DNA of 64,000 bases from Rhodopseudomonas infernalis (GCF_022271405.1 NZ_JAJNAL010000027.1:1-64000), one strand, 5' to 3'; shown: positions 10,238 through 21,054, numbered from the stretch's first letter. Numbers and translations are program-made. The notes: a model not told the origin generated them from the sequence alone.

Positions 10238-11077
10238 ATGAACGCACCGATCTACAATCCGGCGTGCGGCGGGCTGCCGTCGCAAACGACGCTCCACACC
10301 GGCCGCGCGGTGTTCACAGAAGCCTACGCGGTGATCCCGCATGGGGTGATGAGCGATATCGTCACCAGCCTGCTGCCGGGCTGGAGCAAGACCCGCGTCT
10401 GGATTCTGGCGCGGCCGCTGTCCGGCTTCGCCGAGACCTTCGCCCAATATCTGGTGGAGGTCGCCCCCGGCGGCGGCACCGACAGCCCTGAGCCTGACCC
10501 GCAAGCCGAAGGCGTGCTGTTCGTCGTCGGCGGCACGCCGACGCTGCATCTCGAGGGCCAGGATTTTGCGCTCCGCCCCGGCAGCTACGCGTATCTGCCG
10601 CCCGGCGCCGGCTGGAAGCTGCGCAACCGCGGCGGCGAGCCGGCGCGCTTCCACTGGGTTCGCAAAGCCTACGAATTCGCGCGCGGCTTCGATGTGCCGG
10701 CCGCTTTCGTGACGCACGACTCCGAGGTCGAGCCGTCCAGCATGAGCGGCACGAATGGCGCCTGGGCCACGACGCGGTTCGTCTCGCCGGATGACCCGCG
10801 CCACGACATGCACGTCAACATCGTCACGCTGCAGCCCGGCGCCTCGATCCCGTTCGAGGAGACGCATGTGATGGAGCACGGCCTGTTCGTGCTGGAGGGC
10901 AAGGCGGTGTATCGGCTCAACCGCGACTGGGTCGAGGTCGAGGCCGGCGACTTCATGTGGCTGCGCGCGTTCTGCCCGCAGGCCTGCTACGCCGGCGGCC
11001 CCGGCCGCTTCCGCTATCTGCTGTACAAGGACGTCAACCGGCATCCGGCGCTCGGCCGCCGCGGGCTCGCGCGATGA
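10238..11077 (+). CDS. allE: (S)-ureidoglycine aminohydrolase (bicupin)
   Basis: A 279-residue bicupin that matches YlbA/AllE/UGHY. It hydrolyses (S)-ureidoglycine to (S)-ureidoglycolate and ammonia in purine/allantoin breakdown. The first cupin spans about 60-140 (VLFVVGGTPTLHLEGQ, PPGAGWKLRN). The second, about 185-265, holds the likely Mn2+ ligands in SIPFEETHVMEHGLFVLEG and the closing WLRAFCPQACYAGG. A GGGAGGGG ribosome-binding site precedes the ATG. It overlaps the next gene by the ATGA tetranucleotide, so translation is probably coupled. Confidence 0.88.
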   Translation: MNAPIYNPACGGLPSQTTLHTGRAVFTEAYAVIPHGVMSDIVTSLLPGWSKTRVWILARPLSGFAETFAQYLVEVAPGGGTDSPEPDPQAEGVLFVVGGTPTLHLEGQDFALRPGSYAYLPPGAGWKLRNRGGEPARFHWVRKAYEFARGFDVPAAFVTHDSEVEPSSMSGTNGAWATTRFVSPDDPRHDMHVNIVTLQPGASIPFEETHVMEHGLFVLEGKAVYRLNRDWVEVEAGDFMWLRAFCPQACYAGGPGRFRYLLYKDVNRHPALGRRGLAR

Positions 11078-11580
11078 CCGAGCGCACGCTGATCGCGCAG
11101 CCGCTGACCGCCGCGGCGTTCGCGCCGTTCGGCAAAGTGATCGACTCCAATCAGGTCGCGCCTCGCCCGATGAACGCCGGCATGGCACGGCGCTTCCACG
11201 ATCTCGCTGCCATCGACGTCACCGGAGACGGCGCCCGCGTCGTTGTCGGCCTTGTCGAGGCGCAGCCTTACGCGCTGCCGCTGCGGCTCGCACTGGTCGA
11301 GCGCCACCCGCTCGGCGCGCAGGCCTTCGTGCCGCTGAACGCCGCGCCGTTTCTGGTGGTGGTTTGCGCGGACCACGACGGCAAGCCCGGCACCCCGCAG
11401 GCCTTCGTCACCGCCCCGCATCAGGGCGTCTGCTACTCGCCCAACATCTGGCACGGCGTCCTGACGCCGTTCGGCGCCGCGCAGGATTTCGTGGTGATCG
11501 ATCGCGGCGGGCCGGGCCTCAATCTGGAAGAGCATGTGTTCGACACGCCGTGGACGGTGCATCTCGCAGCAAGCAGCTGA
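11074..11580 (+). CDS. allA: ureidoglycolate lyase
   Basis: A 168-residue cupin-fold enzyme of the AllA family, cleaving ureidoglycolate to glyoxylate and urea. The N-terminus PLTAAAFAPFGKVID and the late motif VCYSPNIWHGVLTPFGAAQDFVV are characteristic. The start is the ATGA overlap with the aminohydrolase gene, so the two act consecutively from a single message: ureidoglycine to ureidoglycolate to glyoxylate. Allantoinase and allantoate amidohydrolase genes are not in the window. It is convergent with the methyltransferase at 11621. Confidence 0.9.
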   Translation: MTERTLIAQPLTAAAFAPFGKVIDSNQVAPRPMNAGMARRFHDLAAIDVTGDGARVVVGLVEAQPYALPLRLALVERHPLGAQAFVPLNAAPFLVVVCADHDGKPGTPQAFVTAPHQGVCYSPNIWHGVLTPFGAAQDFVVIDRGGPGLNLEEHVFDTPWTVHLAASS

Positions 11581-11620
11581 CAGCTTCATCGGTCCGCACG
11601 ACGCGTTGGGCGACCCAAGT

Positions 11621-12247
11621 CTACGGCCGTTCGAAGGTGATGCTGTAGCCGAACACATTGCCGATGGACCGCGTCTCCCGAAATCCCGCAGCCGAGACCT
11701 GCTGCCGGACGCGCCGGCGCGAGACGTAGTGCGGATCGAAGATCGTTTCGGCAACGAGAAGACGGCCACCCGGCTTCAGCATGTTGAAAACCGACGGGAA
11801 GATCCCGGCCCCGTTCGGAATCTCGCCCAGAGCCATCACCAGCACCGCCGCATCGAACGCGCCCGGCGGGATGGCGGCGTTGCGAATGTCCGACTGCAGC
11901 CGACGGATGTTCGTCAGACCTTCAGCCTCGGCCCTGGCGGCGAGTCTCGCCAGCATGCCGTCCTGAACATCCAGCGCCGTGACCTGTCCATGGGGCCCAA
12001 CGGCCCGCGCCAGCGGAATCGTCACCCGCCCGGGCCCGCAGCCGATGTCGATCGCGGCGTCGCCCTGCCGCAATCCCAGCTGCTCGACGATCCGCTCGGA
12101 CCGCGTGCTACGCGCCAGCGGGTTCTCCATCTCCACCAGCCAGGCGATCTCCGACGGGCACGGCAGCCCCGTCCGCCTGGACGCGATGCGCCACCCGCCC
12201 CAGAGCGCCGCCAGGAGCAAGAGAAGAACAACAAAACCCGTCATCAC
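11621..12247 (-). CDS. class I SAM-dependent methyltransferase, membrane-anchored
   Basis: A 208-residue protein with an N-terminal hydrophobic helix (VVLLLLLAALWGGWRIA, residues 6-22) followed by a methyltransferase domain. Motif I is AIDIGCGPGRV, with the acidic residue closing strand 2 in ALDVQD and the motif IV region at FDAAVLVMALGEI. The C-terminus is of the FGYSITFERP type. The anchor places catalysis at the membrane, perhaps on a lipid or quinone; the substrate cannot be deduced. Two adjacent ATGs (12247, 12244) are possible starts. Confidence 0.8.
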   Translation of the reverse strand: MMTGFVVLLLLLAALWGGWRIASRRTGLPCPSEIAWLVEMENPLARSTRSERIVEQLGLRQGDAAIDIGCGPGRVTIPLARAVGPHGQVTALDVQDGMLARLAARAEAEGLTNIRRLQSDIRNAAIPPGAFDAAVLVMALGEIPNGAGIFPSVFNMLKPGGRLLVAETIFDPHYVSRRRVRQQVSAAGFRETRSIGNVFGYSITFERP

Positions 12248-12415
12248 GCCGACTCACCGGTGAAAGTCGAACGCAGCAGTGGAGGCTGTCGGAAGCGGTG
12301 TAAAGCCGCACGCGCTGGCCCGCGCTCGCGGCTCGCGACGAACCGCAGTGGCATTCACAACGGCTGACGGCCGGCGCACCGAGCGGTTCGGACGGAGCTG
12401 AGACTCACGCCGCGT

Positions 12416-12973
12416 CTACGGATCCAGCTCGGTGTCCCAGTACAAGTAATCGAGCCAGCTCTCGTGCAGATAGTTCGGCGGGAATAACCGGCCGTTGCGG
12501 TGAAGCTGATGCACCGTCGGGGCGAACGCGGTCTGGCGCGGGAACATCTTGGCCTGGACCGGCGTCATGTTGCCCTTGCGCAGATTGCAGGGCGAGCACG
12601 CCGCCACGACATTCTCCCACGTGGTCTGGCCACCCTTGGAGCGCGGGATGATGTGGTCGAAGGTCAGGTCCTCGGGTGCGCCGCAATATTGGCAAGAGAA
12701 CTTGTCGCGCAGGAAGACGTTGAACCGCGTGAAGGCCGGATGGGTCGACGGCTTGACGAAGGACTTCAGCGAGACGACGCTCGGCAGCTGAATATCCAGA
12801 TTGGGGCTGTGTACCGCGCGGTCGTAATGCTCGACGATGTTGACGCGATCGAGGAACACCGCCTTGATCGCGTCCTGCCACGACCAAAGCGATAGAGGAT
12901 AGTAGCTGAGCGGCCGGAAATCCGCGTTCAACACCAGCACCGGCCAACCGCCTTGCGAGACATGCGCGTTCAA
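12416..12973 (-). CDS. HNH endonuclease family protein
   Basis: A 185-residue protein with an HNH/zinc-ribbon core: CQYCGAPEDLTFDHIIPRS, then CSPCNLRKG, giving two CxxC pairs around the DH catalytic motif. A TTG start at 12973 is preferred. An AGGAG site lies six bases upstream, and the product then begins NAHVSQGGWPVLVLNADF, as I recall for a conserved 185-residue alphaproteobacterial family. Upstream in-frame ATGs (13021, 13081, 13141) would add residues that look non-coding. The family is chromosomal and usually not tied to mobile elements; its role may be DNA repair or processing. Confidence 0.85.
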   Translation of the reverse strand: MNAHVSQGGWPVLVLNADFRPLSYYPLSLWSWQDAIKAVFLDRVNIVEHYDRAVHSPNLDIQLPSVVSLKSFVKPSTHPAFTRFNVFLRDKFSCQYCGAPEDLTFDHIIPRSKGGQTTWENVVAACSPCNLRKGNMTPVQAKMFPRQTAFAPTVHQLHRNGRLFPPNYLHESWLDYLYWDTELDP

Positions 12974-12979
12974 GAAACG

Positions 12980-12984
12980 CTCCT
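12980..12984 (-). promoter_or_regulatory. ribosome-binding site that decides a TTG start
   Basis: AGGAG on the minus strand, six bases before the TTG at 12973-12971. None of the upstream in-frame ATGs has a comparable site at good spacing, which is why the HNH gene is annotated from TTG. Confidence 0.6.
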
Positions 12985-13258
12985 GACTCCCGTCCGATCG
13001 ACGCTGCGAAGCAGCATGCATCAGGGATACTACAGCCAGCGTGACGCCGTTGTGAAGGGCACGGGACAAATTGGCAGCCATTCCACCGCGGGAATTCCGT
13101 CCAAATTTGTCGACCGCCGGAGAATGGTCGTTCCGGAACACAGCCGGATGGAGGCAGATGTTCCATATTTACCGCCCGCGTTGACGTCCGCGTGATCCAT
13201 CTATCAGATGAATAGCAAATCCAACTTCATTCGACCCTGATCCAGCCAGGAGACGTTC

Positions 13259-14254
<996 letters not shown>

Positions 14255-14273
14255 GGGAAAGCACCTCCCCTCT

Positions 14274-14375
14274 GTAGCCCGGATGAAGCGCAGCGCAATC
14301 CGGGTTGCAGCCGTCAATCAATGAGCGAGATCCGCGGTCAGCGCCCCGGATTTCGCTGCGCTTCATCTGGGCTAC
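14274..14375. repeat. palindromic intergenic repeat, type C
   Basis: The left arm GTAGCCCGGATGAAGCGCAG and right arm (reverse complement, ...CTGCGCTTCATCTGGGCTAC) are inverted around a spacer. The element fills the gap between the convergent cysK and glgA genes and may double as a transcription barrier. I recall similar elements in Bradyrhizobium-like genomes. It occurs once in this window. Confidence 0.75.
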
Positions 14376-14385
14376 GGGTGATCCC

Positions 14386-15834
14386 TCACGCGTCCACCAG
14401 CTCCCGATACAGCTTCGCGTAATGCTGCGCCGGGTTCTTCCACGACACATCCGTGGTCATGCCGTTGATCTGCAGATTGCGCCACGTGGTGTGATCAGCG
14501 TAAAGCCCGCGGGTTTTGGTCAGGGCGGCAGCCAGCATCTCGGCGGTGACCGGGGAGAACTGCACGCCGGTCGCGACGCCGGTGGCGATCGCCATCTGGT
14601 TGGCGTCGACGACCGTATCGGCGAGGCCGCCGACCCGCGCCACCACCGGCACAGCGCCGTAGCGCAGCGCACACAGCTGCGTCAGGCCGCAGGGCTCGAA
14701 CCGCGACGGCACCAGCAACACGTCGGAGCCGGCCTGGATCTGATGCGCGAGCGCTTCATCATAGCCGATCACCGCGCCGACCTGGCCCGGATGCGCCAGC
14801 GCGGCGGCGCGGAAGCCGTCCTCGAGCGGCGCGTCGCCAGAGCCGAGCAGCGCGAGCTGGGTGCCCTCGGCCAGCAGGCCCGGCAGCACCTCGAGCAGCA
14901 TGTCGAGGCCCTTCTGCCACGACAGCCGGCTGACGACGCCGAGCAGCAGCGAATCCGCATTCGGCTTCAACCCGAACCGGGTCTGCAGCGCCTGCTTGTT
15001 GCGGGCGCGGGCGCCGATCGTTTCCATGTCGTAGGTCGCGGCAATCAGCTCGTCGGCGGCCGGGTCCCACACTTTGGTGTCGATGCCGTTGAGGATGCCG
15101 CTGAGGCTATCCGCACGCAGCCGCAGCAGGCCTTCGAGGCCCATGCCGGCCTCGGGACCCTGGATCTCCTGCGCGTAGCTCGGCGACACCGTAGTAATGC
15201 GGTCGGCAAGCTGCAGCCCGGCCTTGAGGAAGCCGATTCCGCCCCAATACTCCACGCCGTCGAGGCTGAAGGCGCGCTGTGGCAGCCCGAGCCGCTCCAA
15301 AAGCTCGCGCTCGAACCGGCCCTGATAGGCGAGGTTGTGAATGGTGAAGACGGTCTTGGGCCCCGGCCGATCCGAATAGCGCAGATAGGCCGGCAGCAGC
15401 CCGGCCTGCCAGTCATGCGCATGCAGCACATCCGGCACAAAGCCCGGCAGCAGCCCCTGCCCGATCTGCGCCCCGACCTGCGCCAGCGCGGCGAACCGGA
15501 AGGCATTGTCGGGCCAGTCCTTGGCGTCCGGCCCGACATACGGATTGCCCGGACGGACGTAGAGATGCGGCGCGTCGAGCACCAGCAGGTCGAGATCCTC
15601 ACAGCGTGCCGCGAGCAGCCGCGCGCTGCCGCCGAAAAGATCGGCGAAGCTGTGAACCGGTTGCGGATCTTCAATGCCGCCGAGCACGGCCGGATAGCCG
15701 GGCACCAGCGTCCGCATCGCGATGCCGTGCGGCTGCAGCGCCGCCGGCAGCGCACCGGTGACGTCGGCGAGGCCGCCGGTCTTGATCAGCGGGAAGATTT
15801 CCGACGCGACCGACAGCGCCGTGAGAGATGTCAT
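14386..15834 (-). CDS. glgA: glycogen synthase (ADP-glucose type)
   Basis: A 482-residue GT5 glycosyltransferase that adds glucose from ADP-glucose to glycogen. The ADP-glucose-binding motif KTGGLADV starts at residue 18. Other signs are the segment [14 protein letters not shown], the GILNGID motif, and the C-terminal retaining-glycosyltransferase region [20 protein letters not shown]. The ATG overlaps the stop of glgC by four bases (ATGA), so glgC-glgA is a translationally coupled operon. Confidence 0.96.
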   Translation of the reverse strand: MTSLTALSVASEIFPLIKTGGLADVTGALPAALQPHGIAMRTLVPGYPAVLGGIEDPQPVHSFADLFGGSARLLAARCEDLDLLVLDAPHLYVRPGNPYVGPDAKDWPDNAFRFAALAQVGAQIGQGLLPGFVPDVLHAHDWQAGLLPAYLRYSDRPGPKTVFTIHNLAYQGRFERELLERLGLPQRAFSLDGVEYWGGIGFLKAGLQLADRITTVSPSYAQEIQGPEAGMGLEGLLRLRADSLSGILNGIDTKVWDPAADELIAATYDMETIGARARNKQALQTRFGLKPNADSLLLGVVSRLSWQKGLDMLLEVLPGLLAEGTQLALLGSGDAPLEDGFRAAALAHPGQVGAVIGYDEALAHQIQAGSDVLLVPSRFEPCGLTQLCALRYGAVPVVARVGGLADTVVDANQMAIATGVATGVQFSPVTAEMLAAALTKTRGLYADHTTWRNLQINGMTTDVSWKNPAQHYAKLYRELVDA

Positions 15835-17093
15835 TGGTCGAGCTTCTCGATCATAGCGCGGGTGATCAGGCAGATGCCGTTGTCGGTGCGCCTGAACCGC
15901 TTGGCATCGAGCTCAGGATCCTCGCCGACCACCAGCCCGTCCGGAATTCGCACTTCGGCGTCGACCACCACGTTCTTGAGCCGGCACGACCGGGCAATGT
16001 CCGCATAGGGCAGAATCACAGCGCCTTCGACATGCGAGTAGGAATGCACCCGCACGCCGGTGAACAGCAGCGTGTGCCGCAGCGACGCGCCCGACACGAT
16101 GCAGCCGCCCGACACCAGCGACGACACCGCCTCGCCGCGGCGACCGTCCTTGTCGTGGACGAACTTCGCCGGCGGCGTGATTTCGCCATAGGTCCAGATC
16201 GGCCACTCGCGATCGTACAGATCGAGCTGCGGCACGATGTCGGTGAGGTCGATATTGGCGGACCAGTACGCATCGACGGTGCCGACGTCGCGCCAGTAGC
16301 TGGTGGCCTCCGAGCTCGACCGCCGGCAGGACTTGTCGAAATGATGCGCGACGGCTTTGCCGTTCTTGACGATGTAGGGGATGATGTCCTTGCCGAAATC
16401 GTGCGACGAATTCGGATCGGCGGCGTCGCGGCGCAATTCGTCGAGCAGGAATTTGGTGTCGAATACGTAGATGCCCATGCTGGCGAGCGCCTTGTCGGCC
16501 TTGCCCGGCATCGCCGGCGGATCGGCGGGCTTTTCCAGGAACGACTTGATGACGTCCTTGGCGTCGACATCCATGACGCCGAAGGCGCGCGCCTCGCTGC
16601 GGTCGACCTCGAGGCAGCCGACCGTCACGTCGGCGCCCTGCTCGACGTGCTGCTGCAGCATCTTCTCGTAGTCCATCTTGTAGACGTGATCGCCGGCCAG
16701 CAGCACGATGAACTTCGGATCGTAGCTCTCGATGATGTCGATGTTCTGATAGACGGCGTCGGCCGTGCCTCGGTACCACATGTCGTCCGAGACGCGCTGG
16801 CTCGCCGGCAGGATGTCGAAGCTCTCGTTGCGTTCCGGGCGGAAGAAGTTCCAGCCGCGCTGCAGATGCCGGATCAGGCTGTGCGCCTTGTACTGCGTCG
16901 CCACCGCGATGCGGCGGATGCCGGAGTTGAGCGCGTTCGACAACGCGAAATCGATGATGCGGGACTTGCCGCCGAAATACACCGCCGGCTTGGCGCGCCA
17001 GTCGGTCAATTCCATCAGCCGACTGCCGCGCCCTCCTGCCAGCACATAGGCCATGGCGTGGCGGGCGAACGGAGCAGTGACACCTTGACTCAT
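15831..17093 (-). CDS. glgC: glucose-1-phosphate adenylyltransferase
   Basis: A 420-residue ADP-glucose pyrophosphorylase, the committed step of glycogen synthesis (glucose-1-phosphate + ATP). The N-terminal nucleotidyltransferase signature is [20 protein letters not shown], with [19 protein letters not shown] next. The C-terminal left-handed beta-helix carries the repeats [20 protein letters not shown]. The start at 17093 (MSQGVTAPF) is chosen because GAGAGG lies five bases upstream; the in-frame ATG at 17105 has no site. In this group the enzyme is usually allosterically activated by fructose-6-phosphate or pyruvate (family knowledge). The gap 17094-17380 upstream shows no supportable gene. 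Confidence 0.95.
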   Translation of the reverse strand: MSQGVTAPFARHAMAYVLAGGRGSRLMELTDWRAKPAVYFGGKSRIIDFALSNALNSGIRRIAVATQYKAHSLIRHLQRGWNFFRPERNESFDILPASQRVSDDMWYRGTADAVYQNIDIIESYDPKFIVLLAGDHVYKMDYEKMLQQHVEQGADVTVGCLEVDRSEARAFGVMDVDAKDVIKSFLEKPADPPAMPGKADKALASMGIYVFDTKFLLDELRRDAADPNSSHDFGKDIIPYIVKNGKAVAHHFDKSCRRSSSEATSYWRDVGTVDAYWSANIDLTDIVPQLDLYDREWPIWTYGEITPPAKFVHDKDGRRGEAVSSLVSGGCIVSGASLRHTLLFTGVRVHSYSHVEGAVILPYADIARSCRLKNVVVDAEVRIPDGLVVGEDPELDAKRFRRTDNGICLITRAMIEKLDQ

Positions 17094-17380
17094 GAAGCCT
17101 CTCATTATGCCGCCCGCGGCGGACGGTCCGGTTTAGGCGTTACGCTGTACCCGGCTGCCGGCGCAGGCGCGCCCAAGCGGCAGTTTGGCGGACAGCGTCA
17201 GGCGTGGCAATGCCGCGACGTAAGGGATGGCGCGGCGAAACGACATTTCGGCTGCGCCCGTTGGAGGAGTTCGGCTGGGGACGGCATGGCATGATTCGAC
17301 GTGCATCGGTTTGCGCCGAATCATCCCAGACGATCGTTGGACGCAAGTGAACTTCCGATGACGCGACACCCCATCGCAGA

Positions 17381-19696
17381 TCAGGCCCGGATCCGCACCG
17401 GCACGGACTTGTTCGCCGGGGTTTTCGACTGCTGGTCGTGATGCGTCAGCGCGATCAGCGGATTCATCTCCGGATAATAACCGCCGAGGCAGCCGTCCGG
17501 CAGCCGAAACGGCGTCACCTTGAGCGGCCCGACCTCGCGAGCCAGGCCGTCGGCCGCGTCGGCTTCGAGCCAGACCATCTGACCGTCGGCGAGGCCCGCA
17601 CGGGCGATGTCGTCGGGATTGATCAGCAGCACGTCGCGCCGGCCTTCGATGCCGCGCAGCCGGTCGCTCATGCCGTAGATCGTGGTGTTGAACTGATCGT
17701 TGGAGCGCATCGTCAGCAGCCGGAAGCGGCCGGGCGCGTCTTCGAAGCCGGTCGAATTGACCATCTTGGGGGTGTTGAACTCGGCCTTGCCGCTCTCGGT
17801 GTTCCAGATCCGCTCGCGCGCGTCGTTGCCCTTGTAGAAACCGCCGGGCGTGAACATCCGCGCGTTGAAGTCGTGGAACATCTCCGGATAGCTCTGCTCG
17901 ATCAGCTCGCGCACCAGGCCGTAATCGCCGACCCAGTCGTCCCACTTCACCTTCGGGTTGGGCGGCAGCGTCGCCTTGGCGATGCCGGCGATGATCGCCA
18001 GCTCCGAGCGCAGATGCTCGCTCGCCGGCTGGCGCAGCCCGATCGAGCCCTGGATGCAGCTGAAGGTGTCTTCCATCGTCACGGCCTGCGGGCCGCTCGC
18101 CTGAATGTCCTGCTCGGTGCGGCCGAGGCACGGCAGCAGATAGGCGGCCTGGCCGTTGACCAGATGGCTGCGGTTGAGCTTGGTGGCGATCTGGACGGTG
18201 AGCTGCGTCCGCGTCCACGCCTTCTCCAGCACCGCCTGATCGGGAATCGCGCGGATGAAATTGCCGCCGAGCCCGATGAACGCCTTGACCTTGCCTTCGA
18301 GCAGGCCGTGGCAGGCCTCGACGGTGTTCATGCCCTTTTGGCGCGGCGGCTCGAAGCCGAACTGCTCGGCCATCTTGTCCAGCGGCACCAGCTCCGGCTT
18401 CTCCGAGATGCCGACGGTGCGCTGGCCCTGCACGTTGGAGTGACCGCGCACCGGCGAGATGCCGGCGCCCTCGCGGCCGATATTGCCGCGAAGCAGCAGC
18501 AGATTGAGCAGCATCGAGATGTTGTCGAAGCCGTGAACGTGCTGCGTCAGCCCCATTCCGTAAACGCCGATCACCCGTTCGGCCTGGATGTAGACCTGCG
18601 CGGCGTCTTCGATCGCCGCCCGGGTCAGGCCCGACTCGCTCTCGATCTGCTCCCAGGAGGTGGCGCGAACCTTGGCCTCGAAGGCGTCGAGGCCGTGGGT
18701 GTGGGCGGCGATGAAATCGACATCGAGCACGCGCTTGCCGCCGCTCGCTTTGGCAGCGTCGTCGGCCGCGAACACGTGCTTGCACATGCCGAGCAGCGCC
18801 GCGATGTCGCCGCCGACCTTGAGCTGGTGATACTGGCTGCTGATCGCCGTCTCCTTGCCGGTCAGCATCTGGGTCGGGCTCTGCGGATTGACGAAGCTCT
18901 CCAGCGCCCGCTCGCGCACCGGATTGAAGGTGACGATCTTGGCGCCGCGCTGCACCGCCTCCTGCAGCGGATGCAGGAATCGCGGGCTGTTGGTGCCGGG
19001 GTTTTGGCCGAAGAAGAACATCGCGTCGCATTTGGCCAGATCGTCGAACACCGTGGTGCCGACGCCGACGCCGATCAGCTTCTTCAGCGCCACCGAGGTC
19101 GTCTCGTGGCACATGTTGGAGCTGTCGGGCAGATTGTTGTGGCCGTAGAGCCGCGCGAACAGCGCGTAGAGATAGGACGTCTCGAGGCTGGCGCGGCCGG
19201 AGGCGTAGAAGATCGCCGACTTCGGATCGATCGCCTGCAGGTGCTCGCCGATTGCCTGAAACGCCTCGTCCCAGCCGCACGGCACGTAGTGATCGCTCGC
19301 CGCGTCGTAGCGCATCGGCTCGGTCAGCCGGCCCTGCATTTCGAGATCGTAATCGGCCCAGCTGCGCAGCTCGGTGACGGTGTGCTCGGCGAAGAACTCC
19401 GGCGTGCAGCGTGCGGTGGTGAGCTCCCACAGCGTCGCCTTGGCGCCATTCTCGCAGAACTCCACGGTGTGATGATCGGCCGGCTTGGCCCAGGAGCACG
19501 ACACGCACATGAAGCCCTTCGGCTTGTTCTGCCGCATCAGGGTCTCGATCGCGGCCGGCGTGCTCCACTCCTTGCCGAAGATCTGCGCGATGCCCTGCAG
19601 CGAGCCCCAGCCGCCGGCCGGACCGTCATATGCGACGGTCTGTTCGCTGGTGTCGGGGAGGTCGGCTTCGCGAATCCTTGTGTCGTCCTGGGCCAT
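17381..19696 (-). CDS. FdhF/YdeP family molybdopterin oxidoreductase
   Basis: A 771-residue molybdenum enzyme of the YdeP branch of formate-dehydrogenase-like proteins. The N-terminus has CVSCSWAKP (about 64-72) and later cysteines (FCENG, ARC), in place of the usual CxxCxxxC 4Fe-4S motif. The molybdopterin domains are recognisable: YASGRASLETSYLYALFAR, FFGQNPGTNSPRF and GLGGNFIRA. The C-terminal dinucleotide-binding domain includes LLTMRSNDQFNTTIYG. AGGAG precedes the start. YdeP proteins are linked to acid resistance in enterobacteria, but the substrate is uncertain. No FdhD or electron-transfer partner is adjacent. Confidence 0.88.
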   Translation of the reverse strand: MAQDDTRIREADLPDTSEQTVAYDGPAGGWGSLQGIAQIFGKEWSTPAAIETLMRQNKPKGFMCVSCSWAKPADHHTVEFCENGAKATLWELTTARCTPEFFAEHTVTELRSWADYDLEMQGRLTEPMRYDAASDHYVPCGWDEAFQAIGEHLQAIDPKSAIFYASGRASLETSYLYALFARLYGHNNLPDSSNMCHETTSVALKKLIGVGVGTTVFDDLAKCDAMFFFGQNPGTNSPRFLHPLQEAVQRGAKIVTFNPVRERALESFVNPQSPTQMLTGKETAISSQYHQLKVGGDIAALLGMCKHVFAADDAAKASGGKRVLDVDFIAAHTHGLDAFEAKVRATSWEQIESESGLTRAAIEDAAQVYIQAERVIGVYGMGLTQHVHGFDNISMLLNLLLLRGNIGREGAGISPVRGHSNVQGQRTVGISEKPELVPLDKMAEQFGFEPPRQKGMNTVEACHGLLEGKVKAFIGLGGNFIRAIPDQAVLEKAWTRTQLTVQIATKLNRSHLVNGQAAYLLPCLGRTEQDIQASGPQAVTMEDTFSCIQGSIGLRQPASEHLRSELAIIAGIAKATLPPNPKVKWDDWVGDYGLVRELIEQSYPEMFHDFNARMFTPGGFYKGNDARERIWNTESGKAEFNTPKMVNSTGFEDAPGRFRLLTMRSNDQFNTTIYGMSDRLRGIEGRRDVLLINPDDIARAGLADGQMVWLEADAADGLAREVGPLKVTPFRLPDGCLGGYYPEMNPLIALTHHDQQSKTPANKSVPVRIRA

Positions 19697-19813
19697 GCTG
19701 CGCTCCTGGGGGCGCAGTCAGCGCCGTCCCTCCCACAACAGGCCGTTCCGGCAACGGTTCCGACATCAACGAGCCACGCTCCCGATTGTGAGAGGCCGCG
19801 CCGGATCGCAGGA

Positions 19814-20752
19814 TCAGAGCCGCTCGATCACCACCTCCCGGCACAGCCGCTCGACATCCGCCGGGCGGCACAATTGCGTGCCGTGCATGGTGAGCGAGGC
19901 CGAGCCGGACGCCAGCGCGCGGCGGAAACCGTCTTCGACCGAAAGGCCCTGCGCCAGGCTGTAGGCGATCGCGCCGAGGAAGCTGTCGCCGGCGCCGACG
20001 GTCGAGACCTGGTTCACCGGCAGCGCCGGCGAGCGCAGCGCTTCGTCGCAGGTCACCAGCAGGGCGCCGAGATGGCCGAGCGACAGCGCCACGATCTCGA
20101 CCTTGCCGGCGTCGATCTGCTGCCGCGCGGCGGCGACGTAGTCCCGATCGCCGTCGAGCGTCCGGCCCGCCAGCTCCTGCATCTCGCGCAGATTCGGCTT
20201 GATCAGCGTGACGCCGTGATCGAGCGCCGCGACCAGCGACGCGCCCGAGGTGTCGAGGAAGAACCTGGCGCCGATCCGCTTGGCCACCGCGGCGGCCTGC
20301 GCGTAGAAATCGAGCGGAACGCCGGGCGGCAGGCTGCCGCTGCCGACGACGATCTTGGGCGCCGGCTCGGTGCCGCCGAGGATCTCGAGCAGCCCGCGCC
20401 ATTCGGTTTCGGCGAGCGGCAGGCCGGGCAGCACGAAGCGGAATTGCTGGCCGGTCGCGGCCTCGGTGACGGAGAAATCCTCGCGGGTCTCGGCTTCGGA
20501 TTCGACCACGCGGCTCGGGATCTGCTCGCGGTCAAGCAGCGAGCGCAGCAGCCTGCCGGTGAAGCCGCCGGCCGGGTAGATCGCCTCGACGTCGCCGCCG
20601 AACCGCTTCACCACCCGCGCCACATTGATGCCGCCGCCGCCCGGATCGCGCTGCTGCGCGGCGCAGCGCAGCTTGCGGCTCGGCACCAAGCGCTCGACCG
20701 AGGTCGACAGGTCGATCGCAGGATTGGGCGTGAGGGTCACGATATCGACCAT
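19814..20752 (-). CDS. PfkB-type hexose phosphate kinase (1-phosphofructokinase / PfkB family)
   Basis: A 312-residue ribokinase-family sugar kinase. The N-terminus IVTLTPNPAIDLS is typical of PfkB, FruK and LacC. The substrate loop is DPGGGGINVARVVKRFGG, and the C-terminal ATP/anion-hole motif is STVGAGDSFLGA with the catalytic Asp. The reaction is phosphorylation of fructose-6-phosphate or another hexose phosphate; PfkB is somewhat better supported than FruK because no fructose PTS gene is nearby. It lies next to the YdeP-type enzyme and the universal stress protein, all on the minus strand. Confidence 0.88.
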   Translation of the reverse strand: MVDIVTLTPNPAIDLSTSVERLVPSRKLRCAAQQRDPGGGGINVARVVKRFGGDVEAIYPAGGFTGRLLRSLLDREQIPSRVVESEAETREDFSVTEAATGQQFRFVLPGLPLAETEWRGLLEILGGTEPAPKIVVGSGSLPPGVPLDFYAQAAAVAKRIGARFFLDTSGASLVAALDHGVTLIKPNLREMQELAGRTLDGDRDYVAAARQQIDAGKVEIVALSLGHLGALLVTCDEALRSPALPVNQVSTVGAGDSFLGAIAYSLAQGLSVEDGFRRALASGSASLTMHGTQLCRPADVERLCREVVIERL

Positions 20753-20950
20753 CGCGGGCAGTCTCCAAATCTGAGGTGCTTGAGGGGACGTTTGGGCAGG
20801 ATAACCGGGACGGGCGACGCAGGCGGCGGCCGTCCCGGGGGCCGCTCCGATCGAGTCTGACGCGCAGCTCCCGTTCTGCCGTTGACACGCGTCAACCGGC
20901 TAGACGCCGCGATGTCGCAGCGGCGGTGACGTCTGTTTCTCGACTGAGTC

Positions 20951-21054
20951 GTCACCCTGATGCGCGAGCGCAGCGAGCCTCGAAGGGGGCGGGCGACAAG
21001 TCCGTACGGCTCATCCTTCGAGGCCGCCGCTGCGCGGCGGCACCTCAGGATGAC
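20951..21054. repeat. palindromic intergenic repeat, type D
   Basis: The outer arms GTCACCCTGA and TCAGGATGAC (20951-20960, 21045-21054) are near-perfect inverted repeats. Inside, GAGCCTCGAAGG pairs with CCTTCGAGGC, and GCCGCCGCTGCGCGGCGGC forms its own hairpin. The element occupies most of the 359-base gap between the stress-protein and kinase genes; nothing else is visible there. Confidence 0.75.

Noticed and set aside
13019-13141. Upstream in-frame ATGs for the HNH gene (13021, 13081, 13141)
   Set aside because: The extra residues do not resemble the family and the sites are weak, whereas TTG at 12973 has AGGAG at six bases.
17140-17346. A 68-codon open frame on the minus strand upstream of glgC
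   Set aside because: No ribosome-binding site at good spacing and no recognisable motif; the gap is more likely promoter region.
17438-20860. A 1140-codon open frame on the plus strand
   Set aside because: It runs antisense across the YdeP-type enzyme and the PfkB-type kinase, both clear genes; high GC content makes such antisense frames common. Its translation is Arg/Ala/Gly/His rich and has no family motif.
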